Assembly: GCA_900314555.1 (NCBI GenBank)
Contig: OMVQ01000003.1
Coordinates: 1-64,000 of the forward strand
DNA length: 64,000 nt
Reading direction: 5' to 3'
Source: an uncultured Eubacteriales bacterium
Lineage (GTDB): Bacteria; Bacillota; Clostridia; Lachnospirales; Lachnospiraceae
In this document: positions 16,287-25,240 of the stretch, piece after piece
Layout: the number at the start of each line of letters is the position of its first letter
Numbering within the stretch: position 1 is the first letter of the stretch
Position numbers and translations under genes: made by a program
Notes under the pieces: generated by a model
What the model saw: the letters and a program-made list of their open reading frames with translations, nothing else
What the model was told of the DNA's origin: nothing
Databases searched by the model: none

Positions 16287-18176
16287 ATGACAAAATCATA
16301 TGAAATAGACTACAAAGTTAAAGTAGGAATTCCAATGCCATTAGGTGCAATGAAAACAAATGACGGAATTAACTTTGCAGTTATGGTGCCAGGAAAAGAA
16401 GATACAAGGTGTTCGGTAATATTATATAGAAAAGGGACATTAGAAATCGTAACGGAGATAGTATTTACTGATGAGATGAAGTTTGGCAGGGTATATGCAA
16501 TGTGTATACAGGGAATTGCAATTTCAGAATTTGATTATAATTACCGTATTGGTAATAAAGTAATTACTGATCCATATGCGAAAATGATTAACGGAACTAA
16601 GATATTTGGTGAAAATGATAATAAAGTTAAGACTTCAGCAGTATATAATGATAAATTCAACTGGGAGGGTGACGTAAAACCTGCAATAGAATTCTCAGAC
16701 AGCCTTATATATAAGCTGCATGTAAGAGGTTTTACGAAGCATAGATATTCAAAAGTCAGGAAAAAGGGTACATTTGCGGGAATTGTTGAACGAATTGACT
16801 ACCTTAAGAGCCTTGGAGTAACAATGGTAGAGCTTATGCCTGCGTATGAATTTAACGAGAATTCACATATGAAGAACGGTAAAGTCAATTACTGGGGATA
16901 TACAGATGCAGATTATCTTATGCCAAAGGTTGCTTATTCTTCTAAAAAGGACGGAAAGAGTGCAATCTATGAATTTAAGTCAATGGTTAAGGAATTGCAT
17001 AAGAATAATATAGAAGTATGTATGGAATTCTCATTTGATAAGGATATAACACCGAATTATATGATTGATTGTTTCAGACATTGGGTTATAAATTATCATA
17101 TTGACGGAATACATTGTAATATGAGCGATGATATAAGAGGTGCGATAAGTTCAGATCCATATTTAGCTGATACGAAAATCATTAGTTATGGCTTTGAAAA
17201 TGATGATTTTTCAACACATAAGCATTTAGGAGAATCTAATAGGGTATTTATGAATATTGCCAGAAAGTTCTTAAAGGGTGATGAGGGACAGGTAAATGAT
17301 ATGGCTTTCAGAATTCGCTATAATAAAGATTTTGCCGCACCGGTTAATTATTTCGCAAGCAACGATACATTTACAATGATGGATATGGTATCGTATGCAG
17401 TTAAACATAATGAGGAAAATGGTGAATATAATAAAGACGGTATAGAGGAAAACTATAGCTGGAATTGTGGATATGAAGGTGAAACTAAGAGAAAATCTGT
17501 GGTTAATTTAAGATGGAGACAGCTTAAAAATGCGATATGTCTGTTAATGCTTAGTCAGGGAACGCCTATGATTTATGCAGGAGATGAGTTTGGCAATTCG
17601 TGTGGAGGCAATAATAATCCATATTGTCAGGATAATGATATATCATATATTGACTGGAGATTAGCAAAGAAGAATGAAAAATTCTTAGAATTTGTAAAAA
17701 AAGTCATAGAATTCAGAAAGACACATAATATTTTACATATGGAGAAACCTATGCAGTTAAAGGATTACCGTTCACTTGGTATGCCTGATATGTCATTTCA
17801 TTCAGATAAGACATGGAGTTTAGAATATGATGTATTAAGACGACAGTTTGGGGTAATGCTATATGGAAAATATTGTAAAATAGCAGGAAAAGAACCTGAA
17901 GAAAATATATATATGGCATTCAATATGCATTGGGAGACAAAGCATTTAGGACTTCCAACAGCAGGTAAGAATAAGGAGTGGAAACAGGCATTTTGCACTG
18001 ATGAGGAATATAGTGCCGAGATAGAAGATGGTAAAACGAAGCTTGCAAGAACTATAAAAGTTCCGCCAAGATGTGTACTTGTACTTGTAAGTGAGGACGC
18101 TCCTGAAACCGAGAAAACTGAAATAAAAGGTTATAAAAATTATGGAAGAAAAAAAGCAGAGACTAAAAATATTTAA
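16287..18176 (+). CDS. Degenerate GH13 (isoamylase/GlgX-like) protein, probably inactive
   Basis: Homologue of glycogen-debranching GH13 enzymes, 629 residues, with an N-terminal beta domain (about 1-125) and a TIM-barrel part (about 135-470). The scaffold is clear: DPYAKMINGTKIFG, NYWGY, MIYAGDEFGNS, NNPYCQDNDISYIDW. The catalytic sites are not. Region I DVVFNH is replaced by CMEFSFD (245-251). Region II GFRFDLA reads GIHCNMS (274-280), so the nucleophile Asp is Asn278. Region III EPW reads YGF, so the acid/base Glu aligns with Tyr301. Region IV CHDG reads SNDT (358-361), with only Asp360 kept. The nearby gene at 62860 has intact motifs. It may be a glucan-binding or regulatory pseudoenzyme. 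GGAGG precedes the ATG. Confidence 0.88.
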   Translation: MTKSYEIDYKVKVGIPMPLGAMKTNDGINFAVMVPGKEDTRCSVILYRKGTLEIVTEIVFTDEMKFGRVYAMCIQGIAISEFDYNYRIGNKVITDPYAKMINGTKIFGENDNKVKTSAVYNDKFNWEGDVKPAIEFSDSLIYKLHVRGFTKHRYSKVRKKGTFAGIVERIDYLKSLGVTMVELMPAYEFNENSHMKNGKVNYWGYTDADYLMPKVAYSSKKDGKSAIYEFKSMVKELHKNNIEVCMEFSFDKDITPNYMIDCFRHWVINYHIDGIHCNMSDDIRGAISSDPYLADTKIISYGFENDDFSTHKHLGESNRVFMNIARKFLKGDEGQVNDMAFRIRYNKDFAAPVNYFASNDTFTMMDMVSYAVKHNEENGEYNKDGIEENYSWNCGYEGETKRKSVVNLRWRQLKNAICLLMLSQGTPMIYAGDEFGNSCGGNNNPYCQDNDISYIDWRLAKKNEKFLEFVKKVIEFRKTHNILHMEKPMQLKDYRSLGMPDMSFHSDKTWSLEYDVLRRQFGVMLYGKYCKIAGKEPEENIYMAFNMHWETKHLGLPTAGKNKEWKQAFCTDEEYSAEIEDGKTKLARTIKVPPRCVLVLVSEDAPETEKTEIKGYKNYGRKKAETKNI

Positions 18177-18843
18177 TTCATTTCATTTAAAATTAATAGC
18201 CGTAATCACAATGACGATAGACCATATTGGGGCAGTTTTGCTGCCACAGTATGGTTTTTTGAGGATTATAGGAAGAATTGCATTTCCGATATATTGTTTT
18301 ATGTTAGTAAATGGTTTCTTCTATACGAAGAATGTAAGAAAATACATTGGAAGAATGTTAATATTTGCAGTTATATCAGAACCGTTTTTCGACTGGGCAA
18401 TTTTCGGGAAAATATATGTAAAATCATATCAGAATATCTATTTTACACTATTAACAGGCTTAATAATGTTAGAATGTATTGAATTCATAAGGAAACACCA
18501 GTTTAAAGAACTTAAACTTATTTCATATGTATTAGAGGGAATAATTGTAATATTAGCCTGTGGAGTTGCGATATTTATAAGAAGTGACTATGAATTCTAT
18601 GGAATATTGATGATATATTGGTTCTATGCATTGAGATTTAATAAGGTATTAATGGGATTATTTGAAGCATATACAAATATGGAATTAATCGGAGGAGTAC
18701 AGGGATTTGCTGTACTCTCACTAATTCCAATATATATGTATAACGGTAAAAAGGGCTATAATAAAAGTAAGTGGTTATTCTATGCGTATTATCCGTTACA
18801 TTTATTAATTATCGGATTAATAAGGCAGATTTTATTCTTCTAA
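18142..18843 (+). CDS. TraX-family membrane protein
   Basis: Polytopic membrane protein of 233 residues with about seven or eight hydrophobic helices, of the TraX family (named after the F-plasmid pilin acetylase). Diagnostic features are the early KLIAVITMTIDHIGAV segment (about 17-32), the GRIAFPIYCFMLVNGF segment (about 44-59) and the late YAYYPLHLLIIGLI segment (about 214-227), which also recall acyltransferase-3 proteins. The reading frame overlaps the GH13-like gene by 35 bases, so the two are surely one transcript. No conjugation genes are nearby; most chromosomal TraX-family genes in Firmicutes have no known transfer role. The acyl substrate is unknown. Confidence 0.85.
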   Translation: MEEKKQRLKIFNSFHLKLIAVITMTIDHIGAVLLPQYGFLRIIGRIAFPIYCFMLVNGFFYTKNVRKYIGRMLIFAVISEPFFDWAIFGKIYVKSYQNIYFTLLTGLIMLECIEFIRKHQFKELKLISYVLEGIIVILACGVAIFIRSDYEFYGILMIYWFYALRFNKVLMGLFEAYTNMELIGGVQGFAVLSLIPIYMYNGKKGYNKSKWLFYAYYPLHLLIIGLIRQILFF

Positions 18844-18845
18844 TA

Positions 18846-20108
18846 CTACGAATGAGTTATAGTGCCGTCATAATCAAACGTTACATTAAAGGATACTCTG
18901 TTAAGAAAATCATAGAATTCCTTAACGCCGGCCTCGTCAGTTTCTGAGGTGTAGTAGCTTTTACTTCCACAGGGAAGAAATGCAATCTCGCAGGTATTAT
19001 CCTCTTTAATCTTACAGGTAAGAACGGTAGTGCGTGAATAATAATTGCTGAATAAAAAGTTACCCATACTGTAGACGATAGGAACATTGTTATAGAATTC
19101 CACGCCCTGCATAACGTGAGGGTGACTTCCTATTACCAAATCTGCACCTGAATTAATGTAGTCGTATGCCATATTTCTCTGGTAATCAGCAGCGACCTCC
19201 TGACGTTCAATTCCCCAATGTGCATATACAATTACGAAATCACATATTTCCTTGGCTTTTCTTATCTCTTCGCAAAGTGCAGTATCATCATAAGTTGTAA
19301 ATACTCCCGGTCTTGCCGCATGGTCAGAAGTTTCATTAAGAGCATACCAGCCTCCATTTGGGACAACCCTAGAAGCTGCGAGAAAACCGATGGTTTTACC
19401 ATTAACCTTATAAGTAATCAGCTTTTTAGCACGTTCTAAATCTTTACCGGCACCAATATAATCAATTCCATATTCATCAAGTGTAGAAAATGTATCAACC
19501 AATGCATCTTGTCCGTAATCTAATATGTGATTATTAGATATTGAAACTATATCAACTCCCATATCATTGAAAATCTTTGCCCGTTCAGGTGGGACACAGT
19601 AAGTATATTCTTTGCCAGCCTCAGGAGTTCCACGATTACTAAATGGAAATTCTTCATTTATAAATGTTATATCAGCATTTTTAAGAATATCTGCTATCTT
19701 AGGCGAGATAAAGCCTGTAACACCCGATTGTAAATAAGCATTATAGAGATTGTCAGCTAAAAGAATATCTCCTGTAAATGCAAGATTTATGTCTGTATAT
19801 GGTTTATCCGGCTTAGAATCATTATCTGACTGATTAGGAATATCAGTTGAAGTGGTATTATCTGCAACATTTTTGTCAGTGCTATTATTGTCAGAAATAT
19901 TAGTATCAAAACTGTTGTTATCGGAATTATTTCCATTGATAACAATTTCGTTATTAGTTGAATTAGCATTATCTGAATTAATGGAAGATGCTTCATCAGT
20001 ATCTTTAACTGTTGAATTACGATTAACCTTTACATCTTTAAGAAATATCATAAATAATATGATAATCAGGATAGTTATAATGGCAATAATATTTTGTCTT
20101 TTACTCAT
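18846..20108 (-). CDS. CapA family protein (PgsA-like metallophosphatase fold)
   Basis: Membrane-anchored protein of 420 residues from the CapA/PGA_cap family, linked in some bacteria to poly-gamma-glutamate capsule. An N-terminal helix (about 6-24) is followed by a low-complexity Asn/Ser/Asp linker of about 75 residues and then the enzyme-like domain with FTGDILLADNLY, NNHILDYG, YAHWGIE and GSHPHVMQG motifs. I start at 20108 because AAAGGAG lies eight bases before that ATG; the frame stays open further upstream without a ribosome site. No capB/capC genes are nearby, so capsule synthesis cannot be claimed. Its 3' end faces traX with only two bases between stops. Confidence 0.87.
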   Translation of the reverse strand: MSKRQNIIAIITILIIILFMIFLKDVKVNRNSTVKDTDEASSINSDNANSTNNEIVINGNNSDNNSFDTNISDNNSTDKNVADNTTSTDIPNQSDNDSKPDKPYTDINLAFTGDILLADNLYNAYLQSGVTGFISPKIADILKNADITFINEEFPFSNRGTPEAGKEYTYCVPPERAKIFNDMGVDIVSISNNHILDYGQDALVDTFSTLDEYGIDYIGAGKDLERAKKLITYKVNGKTIGFLAASRVVPNGGWYALNETSDHAARPGVFTTYDDTALCEEIRKAKEICDFVIVYAHWGIERQEVAADYQRNMAYDYINSGADLVIGSHPHVMQGVEFYNNVPIVYSMGNFLFSNYYSRTTVLTCKIKEDNTCEIAFLPCGSKSYYTSETDEAGVKEFYDFLNRVSFNVTFDYDGTITHS

Positions 20109-20288
20109 ACAGTTTTCTCCTTTGGGAATGTTAAGTGTCAGGTTTAAAAATGCCTGTATCTGTATGTATAATAACATATGGCAGGGGGATTTAAAAGCAT
20201 ATAATTATGTTTACTAATTATCATATTTGTTGTAAAATAAAGCTGATTTATGATAAAAATATTGAATTATATTCGGAATGGAGCATAT

Positions 20289-21119
20289 ATGTCGCATAAC
20301 AATCAGAAGAAAATTGCAGTAATTAATGATTTCACAGGATTTGGTAAATGTTCAATAGCTGTATCATTACCGGTTATTTCGGCACTCAAGGTACAATGTT
20401 GTCTTGTGCCTACATCTATTTTCTCAAACCACACTGCTTATCCTGAATATTTTTTTGATGATTATACAGATAAGATGGAAGAATATATTGATAACTGGAA
20501 GAAGTTAGGCTTAGAGTTTGAGGGAATTTCAACAGGTTTCTTAGGTGATGCAAAACAGATTGAGATAGTTAAAAGCTTTATCAGATATTTTAAGAAAGAT
20601 AATACTGTAGTGATAGTTGATCCTGTTATGGGCGATTATGGCGTTAAATATGCAACATATACTGATGATTTGTGCAGACGTATGAAAGAATTAGTTGAGC
20701 AGGCAGACATTGTAACACCGAATGTTACGGAGGCATGCATTTTAACCGGAAATGATTACAATAAAGTTATAAATGATGATGTAGAAATTGCTAAAATGGC
20801 AGAAAAAATATCTGCATCAGGACCAAAGAAAGTTGTAATTACGGGAATTAACAGAGAAAATTATATTTGTGATTATGTATATGAGAAAAATGTAACGAAC
20901 GAATTTCTTAAGAGTGAAAAAGTCGGTGGAGAGCGTTCGGGAACAGGCGATATATTTTCGGCAATTATATCGGCAGATGCCGTAAATAATGTAGAATTTA
21001 AGACTTCGGTGGAAAAGGCTTCCAAATTCATAAGAGAATGTCTGGTTATATCGGAGGAAAGAGATATTCCTAAAGAGGATGGAGTATGTTTCGAGGACAT
21101 ACTAACCACATTGAGATAG
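20289..21119 (+). CDS. Pyridoxamine/pyridoxal kinase family (PfkB superfamily)
   Basis: Ribokinase-superfamily vitamin kinase, 276 residues, most like PdxY/PdxK pyridoxal-type kinases. Features: INDFTGFGKCS start, the pocket around VPTSIFSNHTAYPE, VDPVMGDYG in mid-chain, TPNVTEACILTG, and the C-terminal anion-hole motif GERSGTGDIFSA with the catalytic Asp. I start at ATG 20289, with GGAG six to nine bases upstream, rather than at the earlier in-frame ATG without a ribosome site. It probably makes pyridoxal 5'-phosphate by salvage. A hydroxymethylpyrimidine kinase role is possible. Confidence 0.82.
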   Translation: MSHNNQKKIAVINDFTGFGKCSIAVSLPVISALKVQCCLVPTSIFSNHTAYPEYFFDDYTDKMEEYIDNWKKLGLEFEGISTGFLGDAKQIEIVKSFIRYFKKDNTVVIVDPVMGDYGVKYATYTDDLCRRMKELVEQADIVTPNVTEACILTGNDYNKVINDDVEIAKMAEKISASGPKKVVITGINRENYICDYVYEKNVTNEFLKSEKVGGERSGTGDIFSAIISADAVNNVEFKTSVEKASKFIRECLVISEERDIPKEDGVCFEDILTTLR

Positions 21120-21182
21120 TGATAAATTATCAGGAAATGTAAAGAATCATAAATGGAAATAGAAGTAGAAAGGATAAATTTT

Positions 21183-22457
21183 ATGATAGATATTATACTT
21201 GCATCAAAGTCACCAAGACGTAAGGAATTACTTGAACAAATTGGTATACAGTTCAGATGCATGCCAAGTTCGAAAGAAGAGATAATAACAAAGGTTGTAC
21301 CGGAAGAGGTAGTCAAGGAATTATCAGAGCAGAAAGCAAGAGATATAGAAAGCCAGATTGAGATAAAAGGTGATACAGTTATTATAGGTGCAGATACAAT
21401 AGTTGCCTTTGATGATAAAATTCTTGGAAAGCCATCTGATAAGGAAGATGCAGTTAATATGCTTAGTTCCATATCAGGTCATAAGCATCAGGTATATACA
21501 GGCGTTACGATGATATATTTATCAGGAAATATCAGAAAAGAGATTACATTTGAAGAAAAGACAGATGTATTTGTAAGAAATTTATCTAAAGAAGATATTC
21601 TTGAATATGTGGCTACAGATGAACCTATGGATAAGGCAGGAAGTTACGGTATTCAGGGCAAATTCGCTAAATACGTTGAGAAAATAAATGGTGATTATAA
21701 CAACGTGGTTGGTTTACCGGTTTCAAGATTATTTAATGAAGCAAGAGAACATTTTGGAATTGATTTAGTAACAGGAAGAAGAAAACCTATGGATAAGGTG
21801 TGTGGTGCAATATTTGATTTGGATGGAACTACACTTGATACGGTCGAATCTATAGGTGTCACATTGAATAAAGTCCTAAAAGAGTTAGGATTAAAGGAAC
21901 ACCCTATCGAAGCATTTAAGATATTTGCAGGTGACGGACAGATTGAATTAGTAAAAAGAGCATTGATTGCATCGGGTGATACAGAACTTAAATATTTTGA
22001 AAAAGCAATGCCAAGATATATTGAATTATTCAAAGAAGGCTGTACATATAATGTCAAGCCATATGATGGTATAAGAGAGTTATTCGATTATTTTAAGCAA
22101 AATGGAATAAAGATTGCTATTTTCTCAAATAAAGAACATATAAATGTCGTAAGTATATTAGATTTATTATTTGGCGAAAATTACTTCGATGCTGTGTTAG
22201 GACAGAGACCTGACCATCAGAAGAAACCATCAGGTGAGGGAATAGATATAATTCTTGGTAAGTGGTCAGTTTCACCAGAGAATTGTATCTATGTAGGCGA
22301 TACTAATACAGATATGTTGACAGGTAAGAATTATGGCCTGTATACAATCGGTGTTACGTGGGGCTTTAGAACGAGACAGGAGCTTATAGATGCAAATGCT
22401 GACTGCATAGCCGAACACCCATTAGACATTAAAGATATAGCAAATGACAGATATTAA
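21183..22457 (+). CDS. Maf nucleotide pyrophosphatase fused to a HAD phosphatase
   Basis: Two-domain protein of 424 residues. Residues 1-190 are a Maf-type nucleoside-triphosphate pyrophosphatase (ILASKSPRRKELL start, GADTIV near 69, AGSYGIQG near 151), a housecleaning enzyme for dTTP/UTP or modified nucleotides. Residues 205-424 are a HAD hydrolase of the phosphoglycolate-phosphatase type, with FDLDGTTLDT (catalytic D212 and D214), the IFSNKEH motif and VGDTNTDM. Fusion puts a pyrophosphatase and a phosphomonoesterase in one chain, suggesting sequential NTP to NMP to nucleoside removal (inference). AGAAAGGA lies eight bases before ATG 21183, which matches the conserved Maf N-terminus. Confidence 0.88.
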   Translation: MIDIILASKSPRRKELLEQIGIQFRCMPSSKEEIITKVVPEEVVKELSEQKARDIESQIEIKGDTVIIGADTIVAFDDKILGKPSDKEDAVNMLSSISGHKHQVYTGVTMIYLSGNIRKEITFEEKTDVFVRNLSKEDILEYVATDEPMDKAGSYGIQGKFAKYVEKINGDYNNVVGLPVSRLFNEAREHFGIDLVTGRRKPMDKVCGAIFDLDGTTLDTVESIGVTLNKVLKELGLKEHPIEAFKIFAGDGQIELVKRALIASGDTELKYFEKAMPRYIELFKEGCTYNVKPYDGIRELFDYFKQNGIKIAIFSNKEHINVVSILDLLFGENYFDAVLGQRPDHQKKPSGEGIDIILGKWSVSPENCIYVGDTNTDMLTGKNYGLYTIGVTWGFRTRQELIDANADCIAEHPLDIKDIANDRY

Positions 22458-22606
22458 TATTATTAGAATGATATTAAATAATATTTGTGAACCACAACAT
22501 AGTATAGAAATTTAAGATAATACGAAATAATTGTGAAAAATAATGATAGTATAGTGTGAAAAAATATGCTTGTGCAATTGAAAATTATGCATGGTATGGA
22601 GGAAAA

Positions 22607-23653
22607 ATGAGAAAAAAATTAGTTAAAGTTATAGCAGTTACATTAAGTGCTTCAATGCTTTTATGTGGCTGTAGTATAGGTGGTAAGAAAATATTTTTAT
22701 CAACGGGCTTGTCTGATAAAGAATTATTTAAGATAGATGGAAGCGTATTTAGTGTGTCTGAAGCAATGTTATATCTTACAACAGAGAAGAACAGATATGA
22801 GCAGTCATATGGCACAGATATATGGAATAAAGATATCTGCGGTGTAACTTTAGAAGATTATGTTAAAGACAATGTCAAAAACCAGTTAGCTGAAATTAAA
22901 GCACTTGATTTATTAGCTAAGAAAAATAAGATAAAATTATCAGAAAATGAAAAAGAAAAGGTAAAGGAAGATGCTGAAAAATACTTCAATGCACTTACAG
23001 ATGCCGAGAAAAAATATATGAATGTAACATTAGATGATGTTAAAAAAGCATATTCAGATTATAAACTTGCTAATAAAGTCTATACAGAGCTTACTAAGGA
23101 TATCAATCCTGAAATAAGTGATGCCGATGCTAAAGTAATAAAAGTGGCAAGTATCTATTCTAAGACATATACATTAGATTCTAAGGGAAACAGAGTAGAA
23201 TATACAGATGAAGAAAAAGAAAAATCTAAAAAAGAGATGCAAAAGCTCTTAGATTCCATAAATAATGGAGAAGATTTTATGGAGTTAGCAGCTAATAATA
23301 CCGATGCCGACAAAGTAGAATATGAATTTGGCAAAGGTGAAATGATACAGGAATTTGAAGATGCGGCATATGCATTAAAGACAGATGAAGTAAGTGGTAT
23401 CGTAGAGACACCTGACGGATATTATATCATAAAATGCATAAGCGACTATCTTCAGGATAAAACCCAGACTCATAAAGAAGAGATGATAAAAGAAGAAAAG
23501 GATAAGCACTTTAAAGAAATCTATGATCCATTTATAGAGGCGGTATCATCTGAATTCAATGATGATGTATGGAAAAATATAAAATTTGAAGATATGAAAG
23601 ATATAAATGTATCGAATTTCTATACGTGTATGACTGAAGATGCGGCGGAATAG
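22607..23653 (+). CDS. PrsA-like peptidyl-prolyl isomerase lipoprotein
   Basis: Exported foldase lipoprotein, 348 residues. The signal peptide has a basic start, a hydrophobic core and lipobox LLCGC with Cys22. A charged helical SurA_N/PrsA-like region follows. The parvulin PPIase domain lies at about 190-300 (KEMQKLLDSINNGEDFMELA, FGKGEMIQEFEDAAYAL, VETPDGYYIIKC), and a C-terminal charged helix ends the protein. I use ATG 22607, eight bases after TATGGAGG, because the upstream in-frame residues do not look like a signal peptide. It probably helps fold proteins leaving the Sec translocon. Confidence 0.85.
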   Translation: MRKKLVKVIAVTLSASMLLCGCSIGGKKIFLSTGLSDKELFKIDGSVFSVSEAMLYLTTEKNRYEQSYGTDIWNKDICGVTLEDYVKDNVKNQLAEIKALDLLAKKNKIKLSENEKEKVKEDAEKYFNALTDAEKKYMNVTLDDVKKAYSDYKLANKVYTELTKDINPEISDADAKVIKVASIYSKTYTLDSKGNRVEYTDEEKEKSKKEMQKLLDSINNGEDFMELAANNTDADKVEYEFGKGEMIQEFEDAAYALKTDEVSGIVETPDGYYIIKCISDYLQDKTQTHKEEMIKEEKDKHFKEIYDPFIEAVSSEFNDDVWKNIKFEDMKDINVSNFYTCMTEDAAE

Positions 23654-24034
23654 ATGAATATAAGGCGGTTAATAAATCGAAATTTGATTGAGAAGTGATA
23701 GATTTATATTAGATAATCCTTTAAAAATGAATTAGACAAATTCCAGTTTAATGGAGTGTCAAATTTCAATATATAGAACAGTTTAATAATTTTGAAAATT
23801 GAAGAGTTAAGTATTGGTCTAAGACACAAGAATTTATTGATTATATGGAACAGCATTAGTTATACAAATTAGTAATGTTCTACCAGAATGATATGTATAA
23901 GATTTTTTAAACTTCCAGTTTATAGATACTTATCTTAATTTGACAAGTGCAAATAGTAAGTATAAATAAGGTTTATTCGGTCGTCACAGAGTATAGGTCT
24001 ATGTTCTTATACTGGAAAAGGAGATGATTTATAA
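23654..24034. other. Intergenic region before the nitrilase gene
   Basis: 381 bases without a credible gene. A TTGACA (23940-23945) and TATAAA (23961-23966) pair has a short 15-base spacer and could drive the next gene. AGTATA (about 23992) and TATACT (about 24010) form a small hairpin just upstream of the AAGGAG ribosome site. The phrase TTCCAGTTTA occurs twice (near 23741 and 23910). I see no clear gene remnant. Confidence 0.4.
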
Positions 24035-24802
24035 ATGAGAATTGGAGCATATCAATTTGCAGTATCCGGAAATATATATGATAATTATAATGAAATAGAA
24101 AGAGCGATATATTTAGCAAAACATAAAGGTGTTCAATTATTAATCTTTCCAGAATGTTCATTAACAGGCTATCCTTCCAGAGATATATTAAATTCATTAA
24201 GTGTCGATTTTAATATTGTGAGGTCAATGTGTGATAAACTTCAGGCAATAGCTGACAAAAACGATATTTCTTTTATTGTAGGAACCATATTTAAAGAAAA
24301 AGAAATATACAATAGAGCATTGTTATTTCAGCCTAATAAACAAATTAAGTTTTATGATAAGTGTGCTTTATGGGGATGGGATAATGATAATTTCACAAAG
24401 GGAGATAAAGATGGAATATTTGAAATAGATGGGGTTGTATTTGGAATTAGAATTTGTTTTGAAATTAGATTTCCTGAATTTTTCAGAGAATTGTATAAAA
24501 GGAATACAGATGTAAATGTAATTTTATTTTATGATGTAGCGGATATGGATGATAAGGAACGATATAGTATGATTAGAGGTCATCTACAAACTCGTGCAGT
24601 CGAAAATGTTACTACGACTATTTCAGTAAACGCTACTTCGCCTTTTCAGACAGCACCGACAATGGTTTTTGGAAAATCTGGTCAGTGTATTAAGAAATGT
24701 GTTAGAAATAAAACTGAATTATTGATTTATGATTTTGAAAAAACAATTAATGATTTCGGGGAAAATGGAAGTATATCAATATCTGATTCACTAATTAAGT
24801 AA
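24035..24802 (+). CDS. Carbon-nitrogen hydrolase (nitrilase superfamily)
   Basis: Amidase/nitrilase-superfamily enzyme of 255 residues. The catalytic triad is visible as Glu40 (FPECSLTGYPSRD), Lys109 (FYDKCALWGWD) and Cys141 (GIRICFEIRFPE), and the fold-typical GHLQTRAVENVTTTISVNAT segment follows. AAAGGAGA precedes the ATG. It is a monocistronic gene at the left edge of a small accessory patch. Its family includes omega-amidases, N-carbamoyl hydrolases and NAD-synthetase glutaminase domains; the sequence does not say which substrate is used. Confidence 0.83.
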   Translation: MRIGAYQFAVSGNIYDNYNEIERAIYLAKHKGVQLLIFPECSLTGYPSRDILNSLSVDFNIVRSMCDKLQAIADKNDISFIVGTIFKEKEIYNRALLFQPNKQIKFYDKCALWGWDNDNFTKGDKDGIFEIDGVVFGIRICFEIRFPEFFRELYKRNTDVNVILFYDVADMDDKERYSMIRGHLQTRAVENVTTTISVNATSPFQTAPTMVFGKSGQCIKKCVRNKTELLIYDFEKTINDFGENGSISISDSLIK

Positions 24803-24880
24803 GATACAATTAGTATTGTATATAAGCAAAAAGATTCATTTAATGAAATTTGTTTGACTGTTAAAAAGACTTTAATATAA

Positions 24881-25144
24881 CTTGATAATGTTGTTCAAAG
24901 GAATTATAAAAAGTGTTGTAAAAATTCTCAAAAATATTATAAAGAGCGTTATAATATTGATGATTTTGAAGATAATTTGGTAATTGTTTATATTTATGAA
25001 CCAAACATAATTACATTTGAGTATTGGGGTGCAAGAGAAAATACACAATATCTTGTTGAGTTTGAAGAAATTGATGACAAATTTATTTTAAAGAGTTTTG
25101 GCTCGGTTGAGGATATTCCTGCTGACTGGGATGAGATAAATTAG
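24881..25144 (+). pseudogene. C-terminal remnant of an unrecognised gene
   Basis: An 87-codon open frame ends at TAG 25142-25144 but contains no ATG, GTG or TTG with a ribosome site near its beginning; it follows an in-frame TAA at 24878-24880. The decoded text is acidic and protein-like (for example ITFEYWGARENTQYLVEFEE and SVEDIPADWDEIN at the end). It looks like the C-terminal part of a small cytosolic protein, perhaps an immunity-type protein, that lost its 5' end. I do not recognise the family. Confidence 0.45.
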
Positions 25145-25212
25145 GGAGAGCAGACAGACGTGTCTGTGCTAGCTATAGCGGGTGTAGTTGCTTATAAGGT
25201 AATGCACTAAAA

Positions 25213-25240
25213 AAGGAACCCGCATAAAAACAGATTCCTT
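25213..25240 (-). terminator. Terminator of the toxin-antitoxin pair
   Basis: Read on the minus strand, AAGGAA, a 16-base loop and TTCCTT are followed by a T-run (complement of 25207-25212). The stem overlaps the toxin stop codon. Confidence 0.55.

Noticed and set aside
18142-18843. TraX-family gene as evidence of a conjugative element
   Set aside because: No relaxase, coupling protein, mating-pair or integrase gene is nearby; the gene is coupled to a carbohydrate-protein gene and the family is widespread on chromosomes.
18846-20108. CapA-like gene as part of a capsule operon
   Set aside because: No capB, capC or other poly-glutamate genes are in the neighbourhood and the gene stands alone on its strand.
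20873-21472. 199-codon minus-strand open frame across the kinase and Maf genes
   Set aside because: It overlaps two clear plus-strand genes, has Ser/Ile-rich composition typical of antisense frames, and no ribosome site.
22552-22606. GTGTGAAAAA start upstream of the PrsA-like gene as an element copy
   Set aside because: The shared start is followed by no H1 or H2 hairpin; the match is about ten A-rich bases.
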